Positions 27,145 to 35,394 of a stretch of 64,000 nucleotides of DNA are shown here, piece after piece (position 1 is the stretch's first letter; each line of letters opens with the position of its first letter). The stretch is from Chryseobacterium lactis (GTDB lineage Bacteria > Bacteroidota > Bacteroidia > Flavobacteriales > Weeksellaceae). Both the position numbers and the translations under genes were made by a program. The DNA lies in the NCBI RefSeq assembly GCF_003815875.1, contig NZ_CP033924.1, positions 1,612,001 through 1,676,000 on the forward strand. Direction: 5' to 3'. Below the pieces are notes generated by a model. It saw only the letters and a list, made by a program, of their open reading frames with translations, made no database searches and was not told where the DNA came from.

Positions 27145-28644
27145 TTAAAGCTTGTAAATTTCTAACAGATCTGCAACATTTCTATCATTTGCCAATCTTG
27201 GCGTTTTGTTTTGTCCACCCAATTTGCCTTGCGATTTGGCATATTCATGGAAAGCATTCTTTTTAAGCTTTGTAATATGAAGTTTTTGCAAAATGTTTCC
27301 TGAGATAAGGTCGTCATAATAAGTATTTCGGGCTCTGAGTTGCTGATCCAGCTCATTTCTGAATAATGCCAACTCTTCAGGATCTTTTTCAAATTCAATC
27401 AGCCATTCATGATAAGGAAGTCCTTCCTCCGGATTGACCTGTGGCGCCAGGTGAAACTCTGCAATCTGTGCAGGATATTTTTCAAGAGTAGCCTTCATGG
27501 CCTCTTCAATTTCAAAAGCAATAACGTGTTCTCCAAAAGCAGAAGTAAAATGTTTCGTTCTTCCACTTACCAGGACTCTAAACGGAGCTTTATCAATAAA
27601 TCTCACCACATCACCAATAGAATATGCCCATAAACCTGAGTTGGTAGTAAGGATAAGAGCGTAGTCTTTGTTAAGTTCAATATCTTTTAGCGTTAATCTT
27701 CTGGCATCCGGCTTCCCATACTCTTCTAAGGGAATGAATTCATAGAAAATTCCGTGGTTGGTTAATAATAAAAGCCCTTCTTTAGTATAGTCATCCTGAA
27801 AAGCAAAGAAGCCTTCAGAAGCAGGAAAAGTCTGAATGATATCTACGTTGCCTCCCAGTAAATCCTCCATCTTATCCCGGTAAGGTTCGTAATTAACCCC
27901 TCCGGTAACAATGAGCTGCAAATTGGGAAACAATTGTTTGATCTTTTTGCCATGTCTTTCACTTAGTTTTTCAAAATACATGATCAGCCATGGCGGTATC
28001 CCGGAAATCAGAGTCATGTTTTCATGCTCGGTTTCTTCAATGATTTTATCTACCTTGGCTTCCCAGTCTTCCATAACGTTGGTTTCCCAGCTTGGTAAAC
28101 GGTTTTTTTGAAGATAATTGGGGATGTGGTGGGCTACAATACCCGATAACCTCCCTGTTTTTATTCCAAAAACTTCTTCAAGTTCAGGGCTTCCCTGTAG
28201 AAAGATCATTTTTCCATTAACAAAATCAGCATTGTTATTCTTGCTGATATAATGAAACAGCGCACTTTGTGCCCCGGCAATCTGAAAAGGCATTCCTTCC
28301 TTAGAAATCGGAATATATTTAGAGCCGGAAGTTGTTCCTGAAGTTTTGGCGAAATATTCAGGAGTATCTGTCCATAAAATATTGGCCTGGCCTTTTTTCA
28401 CCCTTTCGATATAAGGCTTGAGGTCTTCATAATCAGCAACCGGAACTCTTTGCTGGAATTCTTTTACGGAGTGGATGTTTTCAAAATCGTGTTCCCGCCC
28501 AAAAAGTGTTTTTTGAGCAGTACTGACAAGAGACAATAATAAATCCTCCTGATTTTTCTCCGCATTTTTTTTGAATTCTTCCGCTTTTTGAACATGTTTT
28601 TTTGCCCAGATAAGCGCTGCATTTTTCTTGAAGAAGTTTAACAT
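27145..28644 (-). CDS. GH3-family acyl-adenylating protein
   Basis: A 499-residue protein resembling the GH3 family, part of the acyl-adenylate-forming enzymes (in plants they join amino acids to auxin or jasmonate). Visible landmarks are the ATP-binding YFAKTSGTTSGSKYIP, LIVTGGVNYEPYRD, IIQTFPASEGFFAFQ, NSGLWAYSIGDVVRF and the hinge RVLVSGRTKHFTSAFGEHV. Bacterial members are widespread in Bacteroidota, and their substrates are mostly unknown. A TAnnTTTG box lies four bases before the ATG. It stands alone between short genes. Confidence 0.88.
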   Translation of the reverse strand: MLNFFKKNAALIWAKKHVQKAEEFKKNAEKNQEDLLLSLVSTAQKTLFGREHDFENIHSVKEFQQRVPVADYEDLKPYIERVKKGQANILWTDTPEYFAKTSGTTSGSKYIPISKEGMPFQIAGAQSALFHYISKNNNADFVNGKMIFLQGSPELEEVFGIKTGRLSGIVAHHIPNYLQKNRLPSWETNVMEDWEAKVDKIIEETEHENMTLISGIPPWLIMYFEKLSERHGKKIKQLFPNLQLIVTGGVNYEPYRDKMEDLLGGNVDIIQTFPASEGFFAFQDDYTKEGLLLLTNHGIFYEFIPLEEYGKPDARRLTLKDIELNKDYALILTTNSGLWAYSIGDVVRFIDKAPFRVLVSGRTKHFTSAFGEHVIAFEIEEAMKATLEKYPAQIAEFHLAPQVNPEEGLPYHEWLIEFEKDPEELALFRNELDQQLRARNTYYDDLISGNILQKLHITKLKKNAFHEYAKSQGKLGGQNKTPRLANDRNVADLLEIYKL

Positions 28645-28648
28645 GGTT

Positions 28649-28656
28649 CAAATTTA
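28649..28656 (-). promoter_or_regulatory. TAnnTTTG -7 box directly before the GH3 gene
   Basis: TAAATTTG on the minus strand, four bases before the ATG at 28644, the same spacing as at dnaB and the nitroreductase gene. Confidence 0.4.
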
Positions 28657-28707
28657 TAAATAAGTAGAGAATCTGTAACCATTTTTATAAAGACTGGCAT
28701 AAAAAAA

Positions 28708-28730
28708 ACCAATGAAACAAGTTCATTGGT
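28708..28730 (-). terminator. Terminator of the first Lys/Ala-rich small gene
   Basis: A perfect 9-bp stem ACCAATGAA / TTCATTGGT with a 5-base loop and a run of eight Ts after it on the minus strand. Confidence 0.88.
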
Positions 28731-28773
28731 TGTAAAGAATTTGATGTTGAAAACAACAAAAATATCAGTATTC

Positions 28774-28980
28774 CTATTTCATTGCAGCTTTCTTATCAGT
28801 CATTCCTTTTTTTTCTTTGGCAGGCTTAGCAGTTTTGGTATCTGCAGCTTTTGCTTCAGGAGCTTTTGTCATCTTTGTGGTTTTAGGTGTAGCCTGAGCT
28901 TTTGCGGCTGGAGTAGTTTGTTGAGCGATTGCAAATCCTAATCCTAATACTAGTGCCATTGCAGTTGTTAACTTTTTCAT
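28774..28980 (-). CDS. Small secreted Lys/Ala-rich protein
   Basis: A 68-residue protein: signal peptide MKKLTTAMALVLGLGFAIAQ, then a low-complexity mature part made almost only of Lys, Ala, Thr and Pro (PEAKAADTKTAKPAKEKK), histone-H1-like in composition. It is probably a genuine gene: it has a strong terminator, and its signal peptide and 88-base upstream region are duplicated at the next gene. It would be exported across the inner membrane. Function unknown; a role in binding polyanions such as nucleic acid or LPS is speculation from charge. Confidence 0.75.
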   Translation of the reverse strand: MKKLTTAMALVLGLGFAIAQQTTPAAKAQATPKTTKMTKAPEAKAADTKTAKPAKEKKGMTDKKAAMK

Positions 28981-29002
28981 AGTGTGTAATTTATCTTTTA
29001 AT

Positions 29003-29090
29003 GTTGATTAAAGGTATACAAAAAATGGATCGAAAAAATTATATTTCGAACCTTAACGCAAGTTTATCACAGCTTAAAAAAATATTAAAG
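29003..29090 (-). repeat. Upstream block duplicated at 29524-29611, copy 1
   Basis: An 88-base block 22 bases before the start of the 68-residue gene aligns without gaps with 29524-29611. Conserved stretches are ATACAAAAA, AAGTTTA and CAGCTTAAAAAAA. It probably holds the promoter; on the minus strand TACCTTTA is one base from the -7 consensus. Confidence 0.6.
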
Positions 29091-29130
29091 AAAATTGGGC
29101 TGCCGGCAGTGTAGGAATAGCATAAAAAAA

Positions 29131-29152
29131 ACCGATGAAGTAGTTCATCGGT
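29131..29152 (-). terminator. Terminator of the second Lys/Ala-rich small gene
   Basis: A perfect 9-bp stem ACCGATGAA / TTCATCGGT with a 4-base loop and a T run after it on the minus strand. It is similar in sequence to the terminator of the neighbouring paralog. Confidence 0.88.
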
Positions 29153-29200
29153 CTCTCGAAATTTGATTATGAAAATAACAACTATATGTTAATGTTGTAC

Positions 29201-29503
29201 TTATTTGTTTTCTTTGTATCTCTTGTCAGGAGTACCGTCTTTTTTTAAGTGTTGGTTAGTTTTATACCTTTTGTCAGGAGTACCATCCTTTTTCATTTTT
29301 ACTGCAGGTTGAGCTGCTTTAGAAGTTGCAGGTTTTGCCGCTTTTACCTCCATTGGTTTTGCAGCTTTTACTTCTGCAGGCTTAGTAGCTTTTACAGTTT
29401 TTGGAGCTGGATGAGGGGCTGTGCTTGTAGCAGGAGCAGTCTGTTGTGCTGTTGCAAGTCCTAATCCTAAGATTAATGACATTGCAGATAATAATTTTTT
29501 CAT
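29201..29503 (-). CDS. Small secreted Lys/Ala-rich protein with KKDGTPDKRYK repeats
   Basis: A 100-residue protein from the ATG at 29503; this start gives a clean signal peptide MKKLLSAMSLILGLGLATAQ, while an earlier in-frame ATG at 29542 would add a non-signal extension that falls in the promoter region. The mature part has short Lys/Ala/Pro repeats (KATKPAEVKAAKPMEVKAAK). Two copies of a basic motif, KKDGTPDKRYKTN and KKDGTPDKRYKEN, close the protein. It is a paralog of the 68-residue gene next to it, which lacks the terminal motif. Exported; function unknown. Confidence 0.75.
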   Translation of the reverse strand: MKKLLSAMSLILGLGLATAQQTAPATSTAPHPAPKTVKATKPAEVKAAKPMEVKAAKPATSKAAQPAVKMKKDGTPDKRYKTNQHLKKDGTPDKRYKENK

Positions 29504-29523
29504 AAGGAATACTGTTTGTTTTA

Positions 29524-29611
29524 GTTGAATAAAGATATACAAAAAGCAGGCTAGAAAAACGGGATTTTGAAACTTAACTAAAGTTTAGTACAGCTTAAAA
29601 AAAAATTAAAG
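29524..29611 (-). repeat. Upstream block duplicated at 29003-29090, copy 2
   Basis: Second copy of the 88-base upstream block, 20 bases before the start of the 100-residue gene. The shared segment includes a possible -7 box, TATCTTTA on the minus strand. Conservation of upstream DNA together with signal peptide points to a tandem duplication with common control. Confidence 0.6.
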
Positions 29612-29630
29612 CAATTTCATAATAATAAAG

Positions 29631-29656
29631 AAGCCTGTCTTCGAAAAAACAGGCTT
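29631..29656 (-). terminator. Hairpin after the 130-residue lipoprotein gene
   Basis: An 8-bp stem AAGCCTGT / ACAGGCTT with a 10-base loop, followed on the minus strand by a moderately T-rich stretch. Confidence 0.6.
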
Positions 29657-29680
29657 TACAATATAATTTTAATTTAGATT

Positions 29681-30073
29681 CTATCGGGTACAGTTGGCTG
29701 TCCATGTTTTACCATCTTTAAAATATAAGATTTTTAATTGGCTGTTGTCAATTCTAATATAAGACGTTTCTGTTGATCCTATCATAACCAGAGTGTGATC
29801 TCCTTTTTGCTCAAATTGTACCCCGTTAAGATCCGGAATTCCGTTTGAAAATGCAAAATTATACTTTGTGCCGCTGGCAATCTTTGTTACAAATACACTT
29901 CCGTTATCGGTACTGGTATTGGTAGATCCTCCGTCGTTATAAGAAACACTTCCTTTATAAGTTCCTGCGAAGAAATCGTTGTTGGTAGGATCGTCATCTC
30001 TGCTGCACGAGGTGAAAGATGCTGCTGCAAAAATCAGCATAAAAAGGCTTAAGATTCTAATTGCTTTTTTCAT
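29681..30073 (-). CDS. Lipoprotein of unknown function
   Basis: A 130-residue protein with a lipoprotein signal ending AAASFTSCSRDDD; the Asp run after the Cys resembles the acidic surface-export signal of Bacteroidota lipoproteins. The mature part is short beta-rich sequence (GTYKGSVSYNDGG, SVFVTKIASGTKYNFAF, SYIRIDNSQLKILYFKDG), like small lipocalin/META-type beta domains, but I cannot assign a family. It stands alone, divergent from mfd. Confidence 0.75.
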   Translation of the reverse strand: MKKAIRILSLFMLIFAAASFTSCSRDDDPTNNDFFAGTYKGSVSYNDGGSTNTSTDNGSVFVTKIASGTKYNFAFSNGIPDLNGVQFEQKGDHTLVMIGSTETSYIRIDNSQLKILYFKDGKTWTANCTR

Positions 30074-30255
30074 AATACTATTTCTTTTTTGTTTGGTAGC
30101 GGAAAAAAGCCAAACATTATGCCATGGGAAAATATTAGAATTTTTTTAACAAGTTATTAGATAAATTAGTAAACAATTAAGATTTTTTAACCGTTAACTG
30201 TTTCATTTTAAATTTGAAACTCTTCCTGTTTTTTATCCAAAGAAAAAAATATCCG

Positions 30256-30263
30256 TACCTTTG
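30256..30263 (+). promoter_or_regulatory. TAnnTTTG -7 box for mfd
   Basis: TACCTTTG, 66 bases before the mfd ATG, in the 256-base gap between divergent genes. A matching -33 TTG at about 20 bases upstream is not clear. Confidence 0.4.
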
Positions 30264-30329
30264 TAAGGCATTAAACGGTTTCGGAAAACTCCCGAAATCG
30301 CTTTTGTCGTTTTATACCAATTACTATTT

Positions 30330-33300
30330 ATGCAATTAAAATCCATTAACGAAAAGTTTCTTCCTGATTTGATGCAAAAAGAATTCGGGAAAGAAATCTT
30401 CAACCAGTTAGAAGATAACCAGCATATTACTGTGAAAGGAAGTGCAGGATCTTCAGTTTCTATTTTCGTGGCTGAGCTTTTTTTGGTTCAAAAGAAAAAT
30501 ATTCTTTATCTGGTAGATGATAAGGAAGATGCATTATATGCCAATACGGAGATGGAAGATTTGCTTGGGAAAGAAAAAGTTCTTTACTTTCCGGCAACAC
30601 ATCTTGAGCCTTATCAGGTTGAAAAAACACAAAATGCTAACCTGGTTCTGAGAACAGAGGTTTTAAATAAAATCAATGCTGGAAGATCTCCAAAAGTCAT
30701 CATAGCGTATGCGGGTGCTTTATCTGAAAAAGTATTAAAGAAGGAAGATTTTAAAGCGATTTCTCATCATATTAAAGTAGGAGATCAGTTAGATTTTGAT
30801 TTTATAGATGAATTGCTCAATCATTATCACTTTCAACAGTCGGATTTCGTGTCGGAACCCGGTGAGTTTTCTGTAAGAGGAGGAATTGTAGACGTATTTT
30901 CTTATTCATATGAGAAGCCATACCGAATTACTTTCTTTGGAAATGAGGTGGAAAGTATCAAAACATTTGATATAGAAACACAACTTTCCGTAGAGAAAGT
31001 AAAAGACTTCCAACTGGTCTCAAACATGAATTTTTCTGTAACGGGAAGTAGGGTGTCTTTGCTTCAGTTGCTGCCGAAAGAAAGCTATGTCATCTCCAGA
31101 AACGGAATGGTAGGCATGCAGAAGATCAAATCCTTCTATGAAAAGTCTCTTGAAAAATATGAGACCTTGAATAAAGACATTGCCCACAGAACTCCTCAGG
31201 AACTTTTTATTTCAGATCAGGAATTCTTATTTGATTTTAAAAAGTTTAAGACAGTTGATTTTGGAAATGCTGCGATCGAAGGATTAAAGGAAATTACCGA
31301 AATTAAAATGGAGCAGCTTCCACAGCCTTCTTTCCATAAAAACTTTGAGCTTCTGATTGAAGATATCGAGGAAAAGCAAAATGCAGGATTTGATACATGG
31401 ATTTCTTTTTCCACCGAAAAACAAAAAGAAAGACTTGAATCTATTTTTGAAGAACTGGAACATGAGCTTCCTTTTAAAAGCTTTAAGTCAGAGCTTCATG
31501 AAGGTTTTGTCGATAATGGTCATAAAATATTAGTATATACTGATCATCAGATTTTTGACCGTTACCAACGATATAAGGCTAAAAATACTTTTGCGAAATC
31601 GGAGCAACTCACTCTGAAAGATTTAATGTCTTTAAAGATTGGAGATTATATTGCCCATATTGATCACGGGATCGGAAAGTTTATGGGCTTGGTTAAAGTA
31701 AATAATGATGGTAAAATTCAGGAATGCTTTAAACTGACTTATAAAAATGGAGATCTGTTATATGTAAGTATCCACTCACTGCATAAGATTTCAAAGTTTA
31801 ATGGTCCTGACGGAAAGGAGATTGTCCTGAGTAAATTAGGATCTCCTACCTGGAAGTCTTTAAAACAAAAGACAAAGGCAAAAGTGAAACAGATTGCTTT
31901 TGATCTTATTCAATTATATGCTCAAAGAAAAACAGCAAAAGGATTTGCTTATACACCTGATTCTTATTTGCAAAATGAGTTGGAAGCGAGCTTTATCTAC
32001 GAAGATACTCCCGATCAGGAAAAGGCAACCATTGATGTGAAGAAAGATATGGAGGCCGATACGGTGATGGATAGATTGGTTTGTGGAGATGTAGGTTTCG
32101 GTAAAACAGAGGTGGCAATCAGAGCCGCATTTAAAGCGGCGACGGATGGAAAACAGGTTGCGATACTGGTTCCCACTACAATCCTGGCATTTCAACATTA
32201 CAGAAGTTTCAAAGAGAGATTGAAAGATTTTCCGGTTAATGTGTCTTATGTGAACCGATTCAGGACTGCTAAGCAAAAGTCAGAAACACTGGATGATCTG
32301 AAAAACGGGAAAGTTGATATTATTATTGGTACCCATCAATTGGTGAGCAGTTCGGTGAAGTTTAAAGATTTAGGATTGTTGATTATTGATGAAGAACATA
32401 AATTCGGAGTTTCGGTAAAAGATAAGCTTAAGACCCTGAAAAATAATGTGGATACTTTAACGCTTACTGCGACACCTATACCGAGGACTTTGCAGTTTTC
32501 TTTGATGGCTGCAAGAGATTTGTCCGTAATTAAAACGCCACCGCCAAACAGACAGCCGGTAGATACACAACTTATCGGATTCAATGAAGAAATTCTTCGT
32601 GATGCGGTTTCGTATGAACTTCAGAGAGACGGACAAGTCTATTTTATTAACAACAGAATTGAAAATCTGAAAGATATTGCAGGACTCATTCAGAGATTGG
32701 TTCCGGATGCGAGGGTTATCACCGGCCACGGCCAAATGGAAGGCAGGCAGCTTGAAAAGAATGTCCTCGATTTTATGGAAGGAAAATATGACGTCCTTGT
32801 TTCCACAACGATTGTAGAAAGTGGGGTGGATGTACCGAATGCTAATACCATTTTTATTAACGATGCCCAAAGATTCGGTATGGCAGATCTTCACCAGATG
32901 AGAGGAAGGGTTGGACGAAGTAACAGAAAGGCGTTCTGCTATCTGATTACTCCTCCTTATGATATGATGACTTCTGATGCGAGAAAGCGTCTGGAAGCGA
33001 TTGAACAGTTTTCAGATTTGGGAAGCGGCTTCCAGATTGCAATGAAAGATCTTGAAATCCGTGGAGCCGGTGATTTGCTGGGAGCGGAGCAAAGTGGTTT
33101 TATTAATGAAATGGGATTTGAAACCTATCAGAAATTGATGCAGGAAGCACTTGAAGAACTGAAAGATGATGCTGATTTTGAAAACTTATTTGACAATGAA
33201 GAAGACCGTCAGAAGCTATTTAAATCTGTGAAAGATGTAAATATCGATACGGATTTAGAATTGATGTTACCGGATTCATATATCTCCAATACGGAGGAAA

Positions 33301-33689
33301 GATTGCTGTTGTATCAGAAAATTGCAGAGATTGATAATGAAAAAGACCTTCATCAGTTTGAACTTGAATTGATTGACCGTTTTGGAGCATTGCCGAAAGA
33401 AGCGATCAACCTTTTAAAAAGTGTTGCATTAAAATGGCTTGCTTCAGATATAGGTTTTGAAAAGATTGTGATGAAAAACGGAGTCTTTTTAGGCTACTTC
33501 CCAAGTAATCCGCAGGATAAGTTTTATCAGACGGACAGATTCAGGCACATCATTCATTATTTAACGAAGAATCCTGCCGAAGCTCAGCTTAAAGAGAAAT
33601 CGGGTAAAGAAGGTAATCAATTGATGATGAGAAAGGAAAAGGTGAAGAATGTAGATGAGGTCAATGCGTTATTAAAGTCAATGATTTGA
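30330..33689 (+). CDS. mfd: Transcription-repair coupling factor
   Basis: A 1119-residue Mfd, which removes RNA polymerase stalled at DNA damage and recruits UvrA. The N-terminal UvrB-like part, the RNA-polymerase-interacting (CarD-like) domain IGDYIAHIDHGIGKFMG (about residues 432-448), helicase Walker A GDVGFGKTEVA (about 586), LLIIDEEHKFG, TLTATPIPRTL, STTIVESGVDVPNA and QMRGRVGRSNRKA are all visible, then the C-terminal TRCF domain. The gene is complete, but its last 21 codons lie in a 63-base direct repeat of which the second copy is 1.8 kb downstream. This copy ends LLKSMI; the other ends LLKAIIAHD. It converges on the next gene with five bases between stop codons and has no terminator of its own. 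Confidence 0.97.
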   Translation: MQLKSINEKFLPDLMQKEFGKEIFNQLEDNQHITVKGSAGSSVSIFVAELFLVQKKNILYLVDDKEDALYANTEMEDLLGKEKVLYFPATHLEPYQVEKTQNANLVLRTEVLNKINAGRSPKVIIAYAGALSEKVLKKEDFKAISHHIKVGDQLDFDFIDELLNHYHFQQSDFVSEPGEFSVRGGIVDVFSYSYEKPYRITFFGNEVESIKTFDIETQLSVEKVKDFQLVSNMNFSVTGSRVSLLQLLPKESYVISRNGMVGMQKIKSFYEKSLEKYETLNKDIAHRTPQELFISDQEFLFDFKKFKTVDFGNAAIEGLKEITEIKMEQLPQPSFHKNFELLIEDIEEKQNAGFDTWISFSTEKQKERLESIFEELEHELPFKSFKSELHEGFVDNGHKILVYTDHQIFDRYQRYKAKNTFAKSEQLTLKDLMSLKIGDYIAHIDHGIGKFMGLVKVNNDGKIQECFKLTYKNGDLLYVSIHSLHKISKFNGPDGKEIVLSKLGSPTWKSLKQKTKAKVKQIAFDLIQLYAQRKTAKGFAYTPDSYLQNELEASFIYEDTPDQEKATIDVKKDMEADTVMDRLVCGDVGFGKTEVAIRAAFKAATDGKQVAILVPTTILAFQHYRSFKERLKDFPVNVSYVNRFRTAKQKSETLDDLKNGKVDIIIGTHQLVSSSVKFKDLGLLIIDEEHKFGVSVKDKLKTLKNNVDTLTLTATPIPRTLQFSLMAARDLSVIKTPPPNRQPVDTQLIGFNEEILRDAVSYELQRDGQVYFINNRIENLKDIAGLIQRLVPDARVITGHGQMEGRQLEKNVLDFMEGKYDVLVSTTIVESGVDVPNANTIFINDAQRFGMADLHQMRGRVGRSNRKAFCYLITPPYDMMTSDARKRLEAIEQFSDLGSGFQIAMKDLEIRGAGDLLGAEQSGFINEMGFETYQKLMQEALEELKDDADFENLFDNEEDRQKLFKSVKDVNIDTDLELMLPDSYISNTEERLLLYQKIAEIDNEKDLHQFELELIDRFGALPKEAINLLKSVALKWLASDIGFEKIVMKNGVFLGYFPSNPQDKFYQTDRFRHIIHYLTKNPAEAQLKEKSGKEGNQLMMRKEKVKNVDEVNALLKSMI
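33615..33677 (+). repeat. Direct repeat of the mfd 3' end, left copy
   Basis: 63 bases inside the mfd 3' end that match 35395-35457 with a single mismatch (G at 33668, A at 35448). The next nine bases still agree at six positions, so the two copies look like diverged homologous gene ends, not a short chance repeat. It functions here as the C-terminal coding end of mfd. Confidence 0.93.
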
Positions 33690-33694
33690 GTTAT

Positions 33695-34150
33695 TTAAGG
33701 TGTTGGTTTATATATTAACACCTTGTTTTTGATTTCAAGTTTTTTACCATATTTTTTTGCAAATAATTGTTTAAGTTTTGTGACATCATTTCCTCCACTT
33801 GGAACTTTAGAAGAAACAATAAATCCGAAAATGAGATCTTTCTTTAACAAAAGTTGATCAGTTAAATGTTTTATTGTTTCTATAATTTGATTAAATGCTT
33901 TTTCAATATCACTTCCTTTAAGCTCAACAAAATAAAATTCAGTTTTTGATTCTTTACATTCGGAATCTCTAATAAATAAAAAGTCACATTTTTCTATTGA
34001 CTTAGATGTGATTATGCAGTCATCAATTCTTGCTTTTAAGTAAACTTCTGTACACTCTATTTGATATTTTTTTCCTTTTTCGATTGCTGTTCGACTAAAT
34101 TCGCTACATGAAGAATATGTGCCCTTAAATCTCTTAATTTTATCCTTCAT
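33695..34150 (-). CDS. PD-(D/E)xK nuclease-like partner of the AAA ATPase
   Basis: A 151-residue protein from the ATG at 34150 (a TTG at 34162 would add four residues). It has a restriction-nuclease-like signature: KCDFLFI with Asp56, then FYFVELKG with Glu76 and Lys78, the D...ExK pattern of PD-(D/E)xK folds. This is followed by a helix-rich IEKAFNQIIETIKHL and a strand IFGFIVSSKVP. The family is not named; the nuclease call is inference from that motif. It overlaps the ATPase gene by 11 bases, so translation is probably coupled. It lies within the AT-rich insert next to mfd. Confidence 0.6.
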   Translation of the reverse strand: MKDKIKRFKGTYSSCSEFSRTAIEKGKKYQIECTEVYLKARIDDCIITSKSIEKCDFLFIRDSECKESKTEFYFVELKGSDIEKAFNQIIETIKHLTDQLLLKKDLIFGFIVSSKVPSGGNDVTKLKQLFAKKYGKKLEIKNKVLIYKPTP

Positions 34151-35321
34151 ATCTAATATCAATTAATTGGTCGGCTTGTTCTGATAGTATATCTGAAGCG
34201 CTATCAATAGCACTTATGTTTATGTTTTTAAGTTCATCGTCATTTAATGTGATTGATTTTCCATCCTTTATTTCATAAACAGATATTTGTTTATAATCGA
34301 TCCATAGTCCCTCATTAATAATTTTATTGATTTCTTCTTTTCTTTTTGTGTTTTCATTATATGCATTTTTGGCTAGGATTAAATTATTAAATGCGGATAA
34401 TATATATGGGCTATGTGTAGGAATTACTATTCTAGCTTTGCTTTTATTGAAAAGGTTAACAATATATTCAATTAATTCCTTTTGTCTTACGGGAAATAAA
34501 CTTATTTCTGGTTCTTCAATTACAATGCATTTAATGAAAGTTTCTTTATTAGATTGAATTAAAATGTAATTTAATACTAATAATAAAGGTAAGACCGATT
34601 GGATTCCACTTGAAGCTTGATTCAAATCAATTTTTTTATTATTATGAACAATATGTTCATTTTCATCATTATAATGGTAGTCAAAACTTAGACTATCATA
34701 TTTAAGAGATTTTATTGCTTCTTTAGCTTTGTCATAAATAGCTGCGAAATCTTTATAGCTTTGAGATATATTTATATTATTAGCCCAGAGCCCAGCTAAT
34801 GAATTCCCAGCCATTGAAAATGTTATTCTTTCTGTAGGTATATAGAGAGGAAGATTATAATGCACAAGACTTTGTAGATCTATAAAAGTTTCTTTTAATT
34901 CTTCGAATGATAATTTTAAATCAGATATTTGTTTTGATAAATCACTATCATTTATAACTATAGAGTCTTTAAGTAAATTATTATACTTCTGTTGAAGATT
35001 ATGCAATTTTTTCTCATTAAGTTGTAGTCCTTTGAAATTATTGTTTTTTATTTTATTATCATTTATTTCTATATAATCATCACCAATAGAATATTTTATA
35101 TAACTCTCTTTTTTTAGATAGGAAATGTTAAATTTTTTTAAATGTTCTTTAAAATTACTAATAGTTTTAATTCCTTTGAACGCTACTTCATTAAATATTA
35201 CTGATAATTTAGCAATTACACTTTTTCCTGTTGATGTATCACCAATAAGAATAACATATTTATTTAGTTCAATTTCAATGTCAGCTATAGGGCCAAAATT
35301 TTTTATAATTAGTTTTTCCAT
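34140..35321 (-). CDS. AAA ATPase (OLD/RecF-like, AAA_15/AAA_21 type)
   Basis: A 393-residue ABC-type ATPase. It begins EKLIIKNFGPIADIEIELN, the usual RecF/OLD-like first strands, with Walker A GDTSTGKS (residues 27-34), a coiled middle, the signature-like ASSGIQSVLPLLL, Walker B CIVIEEPEISLFP (about 266-278) and the switch IPTHSPYIL. No TOPRIM domain is attached, unlike OLD nucleases; the nuclease function may be supplied by the overlapping downstream gene. I chose the ATG at 35321; a TTG at 35342 overlaps a promoter box. ATPases of this kind with a small effector are common in phage-defence systems (for example Septu, PARIS, RloAB), but this pair is not one I can name. Confidence 0.8.
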   Translation of the reverse strand: MEKLIIKNFGPIADIEIELNKYVILIGDTSTGKSVIAKLSVIFNEVAFKGIKTISNFKEHLKKFNISYLKKESYIKYSIGDDYIEINDNKIKNNNFKGLQLNEKKLHNLQQKYNNLLKDSIVINDSDLSKQISDLKLSFEELKETFIDLQSLVHYNLPLYIPTERITFSMAGNSLAGLWANNINISQSYKDFAAIYDKAKEAIKSLKYDSLSFDYHYNDENEHIVHNNKKIDLNQASSGIQSVLPLLLVLNYILIQSNKETFIKCIVIEEPEISLFPVRQKELIEYIVNLFNKSKARIVIPTHSPYILSAFNNLILAKNAYNENTKRKEEINKIINEGLWIDYKQISVYEIKDGKSITLNDDELKNINISAIDSASDILSEQADQLIDIRYEG

Positions 35322-35339
35322 TTTAATTTTATACTGATA

Positions 35340-35347
35340 CAAATATA
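35340..35347 (-). promoter_or_regulatory. TAnnTTTG -7 box for the ATPase/nuclease pair
   Basis: TATATTTG on the minus strand, 18 bases before the ATG at 35321 and inside the insert, so the pair appears to carry its own promoter. It overlaps an alternative TTG start, which supports the ATG. Confidence 0.4.
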
Positions 35348-35394
35348 TTAAGTCCTGTCATTATTTTTGGTTTTTAATTTAATAAAATTAGAAC

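Noticed and set aside
29201..29464. KKDGTPDKRYK repeat and Ala/Lys repeats as a CRISPR-like or phase-variable tract
   Set aside because: The repeat is only two copies at protein level with no regular DNA spacer; no homopolymer tract suited to phase variation is seen in the coding part.
32457..32894. Minus-strand open frame of about 145 codons inside mfd
   Set aside because: It lies across conserved Mfd helicase motifs on the other strand; no independent start signal or domain.
33678..35394. Transposon or IS element explanation for the mfd insert
   Set aside because: No transposase and no terminal inverted repeats; the 63-base flanking repeats are far longer than IS target duplications.
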